DNA of 64,000 nucleotides from the NCBI GenBank assembly GCA_945859605.1, contig OX243821.1:18851935-18915934 (forward strand), in the 5' to 3' direction. The notes below the pieces were generated by a model. That model saw only the letters and a program-made list of their open reading frames with translations. It did not search any database and was not told where the DNA came from. The translations under genes and the position numbers were made by a program. Shown in pieces: positions 56,042-64,000 of this stretch; the stretch's first letter is position 1; every line of letters begins with the position of its first letter. The stretch comes from Lumbricus rubellus. Its lineage: Eukaryota > Annelida > Clitellata > Crassiclitellata > Lumbricidae.

Positions 56042-56372
56042 TATATCATTCTCCTTTCCGTGTACAATTAATTAACAGTACACTTCCAATTATGCCGAGT
56101 CGCCTGCTTACTAATAATACCATTACTGATATTCATATTAATGCATTTATTGGTACTTAATCGTAGTCAGCAATAACATTACAACGTTGACTACTGTTAT
56201 GTTTCAGTCTTGATGAAGTATAGTTGACCTGTATTCTGGATTGTATAGGACTGGCATAGAACTTGTGGAGTTGGTTTAGCTAAAAATTTCTCATTTTTCT
56301 CTTTAATTTAATAATTATTTGTATGCTCAAAACTAAACAATTCAGGTCTATCAATGTAAGAAGTCGAATGGG

Positions 56373-56600
56373 AATGGGCGTTGGTATAATGGATGACACT
56401 CTGGCTTAAGGAGATTGTACGGTGCGAGGTTCGAATCCCATAGGACCCTGGGTTTAGCTCTTCCTTCATTCCCTAGGTGGCAGATAAAATACATAGAGCA
56501 ACTTTGTGATTGGTGTCTTCTGTGAAATGCGATCTTGCGAAATGTCTCGATTGCATACATTGTACATGATTTCAATCACACTGTGATAGTGTCAGTCTGA
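56373..56600 (+). mobile_element. tRNA-related SINE of a second family
   Basis: GGGCGTTGGTATAATGGATGAC (A box-like), GTGCGAGGTTCGAATCCC (good B box), then an unrelated body and an AAAAAATAAAATATTACTGG end. It cannot fold as a normal tRNA, so it is a SINE, not a tRNA gene. Confidence 0.6.
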
Positions 56601-56724
56601 AAAAATAAAATATTACTGGAAATCAACCCTGCCACTACCACTACCACTACTATTAATAATAAGCACCTGTAGTACTTAGTAGTTTCAGTTTAACGACACT
56701 ATGTGACATAAAAAGATCATCGTC

Positions 56725-56890
56725 GGCGCCCTCCTCCTTTAACCAGGCTTGGGACTGGCACTCACTGTTAAAGTGCGAGCAATGGCGAAGCTTAGAAGCA
56801 TCTGCCTGTATACCAGCAAGGATTAAAGCCACAAGAGCTCGGTTGGCAGCCTATAGAGCCAAGCATGCACTTGACCATGCATTGTCTTCT
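56725..56890 (+). repeat. Interspersed repeat (GCCCTCCTCCTTT...GGCTTGGGACTGGCACT)
   Basis: Its first 38 bases match 32372-32409 closely. The remainder has no second copy in the window. Confidence 0.5.
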
Positions 56891-57089
56891 AGAAAAGATA
56901 ATTAATTGTTAATAAACAACAGCACCGACCTCCTGGGAAGAGCAGGATACTGGTGCCAAACTCACCTGGGATGAGAATAATGTCAGAGCAGGCGTGCAGC
57001 AGCGTAATCCTTGGCGCTGCCGACTTTCATATAAACGCCTGCCACCGTTTAAGCAATTACTTAATAATGGAGTAATTATGCTACGCTGT

Positions 57090-57540
57090 TTGCGCCTGTC
57101 TGTCACGCTCTGTCTCTGTCTCTCTCACCTCCTGTCTGCCTCTGTATCTCTGTCTCTCTTTCTGTCACTTTGCCTCTCTGTCCGACGCTCTGTATGTCGG
57201 TCTGTCTCTCTCTGTCGGTTTGCCTGTCTTTGTCACACTGTCTCTCCACCTCTCTGTGTCTGCCTCTGTGTGCGTGTCTCTCTCTCTGTGTCACTCCGTC
57301 TGTCTCTCTGTTTGTCTCTCTGTCTGTCTCTCTGCCTGTGTCTGTCTTTGTCACTCCGTCTCTCTCTGTGCGTTTCTGTCTCTCTTTCTGTCACTAAACC
57401 TCTCTGTTCGACACTTCGTATTCGTCGGTCTGTCTCTCTCCCTCAGTTTCCCTGTCTCTGTCTCTGTCTCTGTACCTATCTGTCTGTAAGCCACTCTCTA
57501 TCTCTATTTCTCTCTGCATCTGCCTCTCACTCACACGAAT
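57090..57540. repeat. (CTGT)n/(CTCT)n low-complexity region
   Basis: CTGTCTCTCTGTCTGTC units; cysteine, serine and leucine-rich ORFs are artefacts. Confidence 0.9.
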
Positions 57541-58019
57541 AGCCAAACCCAATTAAACCGACTATATCAAATAACCCATCACGATACGCAACCACACCGC
57601 CACCGTAAGTAACTCCAACGTCTCTAAGACAACCAACTAATATTCGTAGACAGCGTCCAGGCCTTCGTTTTGTAAACAATACACCTGCCCCTCTCTGCCC
57701 CTCTCTCCCTCCCCTCCCCTCCCCACCCTCACACACCAACACACACCTTAACAAGCACACGTGCACCGAACAGCAGTTTTACTACGAAACTTAGGCCTAT
57801 ACTCGCACGGGGACGAGCACGACATGACAAAGTATATAGTCTGTCCAGGGTATACTCGTGCACTTAAAGACCACGCCCATGCATATCTCTCTTCAGCACG
57901 AATACGTAGATGGTATCAGTCACTGCATATATCGCATTGGTATATTAATAATAATATTTAATAATAGCAGGTGCAGCTGGAGATAAGGACATTGTGTCGC
58001 CGTGTTATTGTTTCTATGA

Positions 58020-58330
58020 TGACGATGATGACGACTTCGTTATGACGTAGTCATCGCCGTGGTGATAAGGAACAACGACGACGACAGCGCCAAAATCAAC
58101 ATGGTTATCATTATTGCAATGATAACCAATCGTCGTCGTCGTCATCATCAACAACAACCATCATAATAAAAAACAATTATCATCATCATCATCATCAACA
58201 GCATCAGCAGCAGCCGTCGTCGTAATCATCATCATCATCATCATCAACAACAACAACAACCATCATCATCATCAACAACAATCATCATCATCATCAACAG
58301 CATCATCATCGTCATCATCACCAACAGCAC
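58020..58330. repeat. (ATC)n/(GAC)n/(AAC)n trinucleotide repeats
   Basis: Mixed trinucleotide repeats with several CGT/CGA units. Confidence 0.9.
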
Positions 58331-58443
58331 CATCTAAGGAAGACCACGCGGCAAACCAAAAATCACATAACAGTGGTTTCATTAAAACCTCATCATTGTC
58401 CACCAAAAAGCAATCCAAAACCTACAGATTCGCGTTCACTTAC

Positions 58444-58800
58444 CATGCCATAGCAATCCACGGTCATTCATTCATTCAATCATTCCGTGGACAAGCAGCT
58501 GTGAAATATTTGACCATGGCGAACACGACGACGGTTATAAGAAGGTTCACAAGGAAATATCCCGCGACCGCAATAAACACACGAAACGACGCGACGCATA
58601 GAAATACAATAGCGCTAAACAAACAGCGAGCCCACGAAAGGCGCACACAAACACACATCCGGGCAAATACGGTAAACGGTACAACGCCCGGCCGAATGAC
58701 GTTGTTATACGGTAAAAACCGCAGAGGGAATTCTTTGCTTTCCCAGCGATCAGCGCCTTGACCATGCATGCATGCATGGGCGGATGTATGCACGTGAAAT
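58444..58800 (-). promoter_or_regulatory. CpG-rich segment with a strong minus-strand donor: candidate Lar 5' exon/promoter
   Basis: The minus strand has GCATG|GTAAGTGAACG at 58444, a near-perfect donor. The 300 bp upstream of it are unusually CpG-rich for this window (GCGTCGCGTCGTTTCG, CGGTCGCGGG). Lar needs an upstream 5' UTR exon, because its coding exon has an acceptor at 42509. The assignment is inference only; nothing links the two sites directly. Confidence 0.25.
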
Positions 58801-59189
58801 AATTCTCACGAGATTAATCTAATCGCTGGATGTAAGAATAAGTTTGAGGTTGTACAGTGTACACACACATTGACAGTGCAATTAAGATCTTGCGTAAAAC
58901 TCATACACGTTAATCTCTACAACGTATCGAGGGGCCAAGACTACATGTATGATGATTGATGGTGACTACTAAGACGACTACGACGATGATGACGACGATG
59001 ACGATGATAATAATAACTTTTGAAAATCCTGAGTGATCGTTGATACCTCGAGTTAAGAATATAGATAGTATACTAACATGTCTACATTGTCCAGACACGT
59101 ATACGGAAAGTAATATAGCGTGTACAGGTAAGGTAAATCATCATTAGCAAAGGTACGAAAACTATAATAAGGTAGCCCATATCTATACA

Positions 59190-59292
59190 TTTATATATAT
59201 ATGTATGTATAAGTTATATATAATATGTACAGTGTATATATATGTTTATATATACATTGTATATATATATATAGGTGGGTTAATAAGATAGC

Positions 59293-59332
<40 letters not shown>

Positions 59333-59419
59333 TACACATATACAGTGTGTGTGTATATATGTGTATACATATATGTGTATATACCTTTGCTAATGATCAT
59401 TTACCGTACCTGTACACGC

Positions 59420-59450
<31 letters not shown>

Positions 59451-59460
59451 ATATATAGGT
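59190..59460. repeat. (TA)n-rich repeats with an inverted unique block
   Basis: TATATA runs. TACCTTTGCTAATGATCATTTACCGTACCTGTACACGC at 59381 is the inverse of the sequence at 59121-59155, so the whole 59121-59420 block is a large imperfect foldback. Confidence 0.75.
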
Positions 59461-60029
59461 GGGTTAATATAAGACCCAAAGTGCTTCTTCCAACACCCGC
59501 CGCATGCAGGCGAAAGACACATGACAGCTGTTCCAACGGCTGAACGCACGCCCCTCCACCCCCACTCCCCACCCACCAGCCCCCTCTTGACCCAATTTGT
59601 CTCAATGAAACAGGTGAGCGGCCTTCTAAACGCGGCGCAGGTCAAACAGAGGTCAGCACGGGGTCAACGGATCAAAGGAGGAGGAGGAGGCAAAAGATTC
59701 AGCGCCAGGTGGCAGGTGAAAGATGCTGCAAAGTCCTGCCAGTCTGTTGCCATGGTAATCGCGTCAGCAGCAGCAGCAGCAACCGCGAAAAGCAGCGTTA
59801 AACGATTAGGGAGGGAGTGGTCTTATATAGGGATGGATGGATGGATGGCGTGGATATAATCCAAATGTCGATGCCGCGTTTTCATCACACATTATCTTCA
59901 AAGTGAAGCTGATTAATCCGGCGTCTAATGCTCTTTGGCTGCAGGCGAGTTGCGATGCATATACGATAGAATGTATACAAATAGCGAAAAATATACTCAC
60001 AACCCATAGCATCTATTAGATTTAGATAT

Positions 60030-60070
60030 ACACACCGTGTGTGTGTTTATGTGTGTGTGTGTGTGCGCGC

Positions 60071-60102
<32 letters not shown>

Positions 60103-60115
60103 GAGTTTGTGTGTG
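60030..60115. repeat. (TG)n microsatellite
   Basis: GT-rich, partly pure. Confidence 0.95.
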
Positions 60116-60535
60116 TCATGAGGTGGTTCGGCGACCTTCGTATCGTGCCATCTTGAACAAGTATGCCAGAAGTACCCTCTGCACTCGCATCAGTATTCAG
60201 TAGCCTCGTTTCTACTTGCCTATGCAACCCCACCATCAAAGCACAAAGTGGCTGATGTGACCAGACACTGGATCTCTCACTGTGTCTATCTGTCTATCTA
60301 CCTCCATCTTTGTATGTCTCTCTATCTCTATGTCTTTGTGACTCTGTCTGTATCTCTGCCTTATTTCTCTCTATCTGTCTGTCTCTCCCTGAATATCTCT
60401 CCATGTATCTCTCCCTGTTTTTCCCTCCCCTCTATGTCTGTCTATCCGTCTGCGCATATGACCGCCTATAAACAAGCAGATAACCCGGGTGTAAGATTTC
60501 TCACTAATAGCAGTAGTAGTTAATTGTGCCCTTTG

Positions 60536-60765
60536 AGGGTCTTTTATTATTTTCCTGAGGGGAGTGCTCGGTAGTACAGTGGTGCCCTTTGAGGGTCTTT
60601 TATTTTCCTGAGGGGAGTGCTCGGTAGTACAGTGGTTAGCGAGCTAGACTGTCGACCAGTATAGGGTTAACAACTTGGATGTCTTTTATTATTTCCTGAG
60701 GGGGGTGCTCGGTAGTACAGTGGTTAGCGCGCTGGACTGTCAACCAAGAGGTCTTTTATTATTTT
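60536..60765 (+). repeat. Tandem copies of a tRNA-like 5' half
   Basis: GAGTGCTCGGTAGTACAGTGG (A-box-like) occurs at about 60561, 60617 and 60705, each preceded by GTCTTTTATTATTTTCCTGA. Two copies continue with TTAGCGCGCTGGACTGTC, reminiscent of a tRNA D arm and anticodon arm. No B box follows. Confidence 0.7.
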
Positions 60766-60885
60766 CCTGAATCCTCACATCTCTCATCTAGCTCCTTTTA
60801 TTATTTTTCTAATTCCTCCTAACATCTCTCATCATTTCAACTCTAATCATCACTCACCTCTAGCTCATTTTAGTTATTTAACGAG

Positions 60886-60911
60886 ATAGATAGATAGATA
60901 GATAGATAGAG

Positions 60912-60946
<35 letters not shown>

Positions 60947-61007
60947 GAGATAGATAGAGAGATAGAGAGATAGATATATAGATAGATAGACAGATAGATG
61001 GACAGAC

Positions 61008-61062
<55 letters not shown>

Positions 61063-61170
61063 CAGATAGACAGATAGATAGATAGATAGATAGACAGATA
61101 GATAGATAGATAGATGGATAGATAGATGGATAGATAGATGATAGATGGATGGATAGATGATACATAGATG
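60886..61170. repeat. (GATA)n microsatellite
   Basis: GATA units with GACA and GAGA variants over about 280 bp; SIYLSIYL ORFs on the minus strand are artefacts. Confidence 0.97.
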
Positions 61171-61485
61171 GATAGGCCAACAAAGACCAGACAAAGGTAT
61201 TGATTTACACAACAATAACACCTGTAGCAAACCTAACAAGCCGAATGTAGGCGTATAGGCCTACCGTAAGGAAATCAATAATTTTTTTTCTTCAGCAGGT
61301 GTCTTTGTTCGCTCGCCCTACACGTCATGCAACAGCTGTTGTTCGCATCATGTAGCTGTCTTAGCAGCAGTAGCCATCTAACGTCGTCTAGATGAAGCGT
61401 GTTCGCTTAACAAAGCATTAGTAATCTTTCTGATTTGAGATCTTGTCTGTTAGCTACGTTACTTGTGCTGTAAGCTTATAACAGA

Positions 61486-62469
61486 ATGGCCGATCTCAGT
61501 GATCTGTTTATAAAAATCGGGACAAACTCTAAAGAAGTAATAGATAGAGCACTTATTAAGAGATCTTTAACAGTCGCTAAAAGAACGAAATTAATGGAAG
61601 AATTACAGGAACTAGCAACCTGTATCGATGAACTAAAGAGAAGAAAACGTCAGATTAAAAGACCTCGTGACATCGTTCATCCACCGATTCCATCTGCTAC
61701 CGATCCACCACCGATTCCACCTGCTGACAACCAACCGATTCTGGGTACTGTCAATGAACCGATTTCGTGTGGTAGTAAAACTCCATCTAACATTCAACCC
61801 GCTGAATCTCAGGATAGTCAAATTTTTCGGGACTCGATTCTTCTTCAGATACGACTCAAGATAGCAGAATACGAGGAATATATTCTAAATCATGATAATG
61901 ACTTCCCAATGAATTTAGACAACCCTACTTATCCCATTGACATGATGGATCTTACTTCGTTAAAACTAGCACATGCACAGTGTAAAGAGGAAGAAACTAC
62001 AGCTACAGCACTACATCAAGCCCTGGCATATCAGAGAGGTAGTATGTACCTTCACGCACGTAAATTTGCACCCCATGATCTACCTATTAAGACATTTTTT
62101 CAAACAGAATTTGGTGTAAACTACAGAACGGTACAACGATACACTGCGTTTGCCATACTCATAAACATCTATCCTCGCTTGATAATATGTGGACTATCAT
62201 TTACTCAACTATCAAAACACCACAACCGGATCCTTCAACATCTCGAAACTGATATTGAACTCGCTGAGCGGTTGAAAGCTTCCGTCGCAGTTTCTCTTCA
62301 AAATAATAATTTTACAATAAATCCAACTCAGCCTCAGTCAATTCCCACAACTTTAAACCTACAACCAATAAATACTGATCCAGACATTCTTCACATAGAA
62401 TCTGATATCATTGATAGAAAGCGACCTTCGTTACTGCTGGACGAACATCAAATTGGCCAGTTTCTATAA
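61486..62469 (+). CDS. Intronless 327-residue ORF of unknown function, possibly transposon-derived
   Basis: The start AACAGAATGG is a good initiation context and the frame stays open for 984 bp with non-repetitive composition, so it is likely real coding sequence. Residues 1-65 look helical and charged (KRTKLMEELQELATCIDELK, RRKRQIKRPRD), a probable coiled coil ending in a basic patch. Residues 66-90 are proline-rich with repeated PPIP. About 90-165 is acidic and polar. Residues 180-270 form a compact block: YLHARKFAPHDLPIKTFFQT, FGVNYRTVQRYTAFAILINI, YPRLIICGLSFTQLSKHHNR. The end is polar. The FGVNYRTVQRY segment resembles a helix-turn-helix-like DNA-binding stretch, but I recognise no family. 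Tandem repeats on both sides suggest a mobile-element or recent insertion context. Confidence 0.6.
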   Translation: MADLSDLFIKIGTNSKEVIDRALIKRSLTVAKRTKLMEELQELATCIDELKRRKRQIKRPRDIVHPPIPSATDPPPIPPADNQPILGTVNEPISCGSKTPSNIQPAESQDSQIFRDSILLQIRLKIAEYEEYILNHDNDFPMNLDNPTYPIDMMDLTSLKLAHAQCKEEETTATALHQALAYQRGSMYLHARKFAPHDLPIKTFFQTEFGVNYRTVQRYTAFAILINIYPRLIICGLSFTQLSKHHNRILQHLETDIELAERLKASVAVSLQNNNFTINPTQPQSIPTTLNLQPINTDPDILHIESDIIDRKRPSLLLDEHQIGQFL

Positions 62470-62700
62470 TTGCACAGGTTGCTATGCTGTTACGACGTTT
62501 AATTTATCAGACCATCTCGCCGTCCGTCAAACAGCCAGCAACCTGAGCAGCGACATTGTCTACCTGTGTACTACTGTGTTCATCATCCAACTATTATAAT
62601 CAATCGGTTTTATATCTCACTGGATCTACGTGTTTCAGAGGACAATGGACTAACAAAAGCGAGAAAACATTGCCTGTTGGTCGTGTGTCAGTGTAGGCTA

Positions 62701-63271
62701 GTTGCACGTGTTACAATAATTATATACTGTTAGATAATCGATATGCAGCGACTACGTGTTTGTCGATGCATTCCACACATTCCATGGTGATGCTGATGTC
62801 GCCTGACTACATAGGCTAGTTGCACGTGTTACAATAATTATATACTGTTAGATAATCGATATGCAGCGACTACGTGTTTGTCGATGCATTCCACACATTC
62901 CATGGTGACGCTGATGTCGCCTGACTACATAGGCTAGTTGCACGGGTTACAATAATTATATACTGTTAGATAATCGATTGCAGCGACTCCGCGTTTGTCG
63001 ATGCATTCCACACATTCCATGGTGACGCTGATGTCGCCTGACTACATAGGCTAGTTGCACGTGTTACAATAATTATATACTGTTAGATAATCGATATGCA
63101 GCGACTCCGCGTTTGTCGATGCATTCCACACATTCCATGGTGACGCTGATGTCGCCTGACTACATAGGCTAGTTGCACGTGTTAGCATATATACTGTATA
63201 ATGCGATATGCAGCGACTTCGTGTTTGTCGATGCATTCCACACATTCCATGGTGACGCTGATGTCGCCTGA
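62701..63271 (+). repeat. 118-bp tandem repeat, five copies, downstream of the 327-residue ORF
   Basis: GTTGCACGTGTTACAATAAT recurs at 62701, 62819, 62937, 63054 and 63172. Copies 1-4 are nearly identical and copy 5 has internal deletions. Each copy contains GATAATCGATATGCAGCGAC and CATTCCACACATTCCATGG. The array starts about 230 bp after the ORF stop. Confidence 0.96.
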
Positions 63272-63334
63272 CCAAAAAGTTGATGATCAAAAAGTCCCCA
63301 GAAAAATTCTATATATATAAATTATTATTATTAT

Positions 63335-63725
63335 TATTATAACTTTTTTTTCTAACTTTTTTTTTCTAACTTTTTTTTTCTAACTTTTTTTTCTAACTTT
63401 TTTTTCTAACTTTTTTTTCTAACTTTTTTTCTAACTTTTTTTCCTAACTTTTTTTCTAACTTTTTTTTCTAACTTTTGTTCTAACTTTTTTTCTAAGTTT
63501 TTTTTCTAACTTTTTTCTACCTTTTTTTTCTAAGTTTTTTTTTCTAACTTTTTTCTAAGTTTTTTTTCTACCTTTTTTCTAAGTTTTTTTTCTAACTTTT
63601 TTTCTAACTTTTTTTCTAACTTTTTTCTAACTTTTTTTCTAACTTTTTTCTAACTTTTTTTCTAACTTTTTTTTTTTTTTTTTATAACTTTTTAAAACTT
63701 TTTTTTAAAACTTTTTTTTATAAAC
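63335..63725. repeat. (CTAACTTTTTTTT)n minisatellite
   Basis: About 28 units of TAACTTTTTTTTC with variable T-run length, grading into T homopolymer. Confidence 0.95.
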
Positions 63726-64000
63726 TTGTTTTTAGTCTTTAAATTGATCCAAATCTTCAGAAATGTCCTAAAGCACAAAAAACCCCAAGTTTTCACAAGT
63801 TCGCAGAAAGAACTCAAGAAAAACCCAAGTTCTAGCAGACTAGGGAAAGGCTTCTAAAATTAAATCAGTTAAAATCAGTTAAATTCACAATGATATCAAA
63901 TCCTTATTGTCAATCCATGAATTGAAAGAATCATCATAGCCTAACCATTTAACCAAAGACCGATTTCCTCTTTTTCTTATAATCTTTTCTATTTTAAATG
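63726..64000. other. AT-rich sequence with words shared with the 51206 MITE
   Basis: CTTCAGAAATGTCC, AACCCCAAGTTTTC and AAAACCCAAGTT recall the 51206-51596 element, so a decayed copy is possible. Nothing else was recognised to the window end. Confidence 0.4.

Noticed and set aside
56373..56450. Possible tRNA gene
   Set aside because: It has A- and B-box-like words but the arms do not pair as a cloverleaf; the sequence continues as a SINE.
58476..58793. 105-codon minus ORF with hydrophobic stretches
   Set aside because: No recognisable domain; it ends in an AATG repeat. The CpG-rich DNA is better considered as a possible promoter or UTR exon.

Overview
This is a repeat-rich, AT-rich invertebrate nuclear DNA window. 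It has short exons with GT-AG introns and large numbers of micro- and minisatellites, tRNA-derived SINEs, LINE 3' ends, MITEs and a Helitron. The dominant gene has three Ig and nine fibronectin III domains, as in Drosophila Lar; vertebrate LAR-family proteins usually have eight FN3 domains. No vertebrate-type repeats are visible. A marine bilaterian (echinoderm, hemichordate or lophotrochozoan) is plausible, but the species cannot be fixed from the sequence alone.

From about 42.5 kb down to the left edge, the minus strand carries one large gene. It is a LAR-type (type IIa) receptor protein tyrosine phosphatase. I could place 26 coding exons, all with matching intron phases, giving 4964 coding bases (about 1654 residues). 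In order they encode a signal peptide (42423-42336), Ig1 (41529-41224), Ig2 (two exons), Ig3, nine FN3 domains, a membrane-proximal module, a transmembrane segment (4709-4543), a juxtamembrane segment, and the first phosphatase domain up to the catalytic cysteine at 1357-1355. The rest of the active-site loop, the end of D1, the expected D2 domain and the 3' UTR lie beyond the left edge. A probable in-frame micro-exon (24 or 30 nt) sits between FN2 and FN3 at 24401-24430. The coding start lies in an exon with its own upstream acceptor, so at least one 5' UTR exon lies further right. A CpG-rich stretch with a strong donor near 58444 is a candidate.

The introns are filled with repeats. They include a 209-bp satellite of about ten near-identical copies (13.05-15.2 kb), a ~1.18 kb Helitron and a 444-bp MITE (each within 30 bp of a splice acceptor), hAT-like MITEs with clear 8-bp target duplications, 5'-truncated LINEs joined through (TAA)n, and a SINE family sharing its 3' tail with a local LINE.

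From 42.5 to 61.2 kb I see no convincing protein gene, only microsatellites, low-complexity tracts, MITEs and decayed retroelements. At 61486-62469 on the plus strand there is one intronless 327-residue ORF of unknown function. It is followed by five copies of a 118-bp tandem repeat and a T-rich tract. It is the best candidate here for something undescribed.
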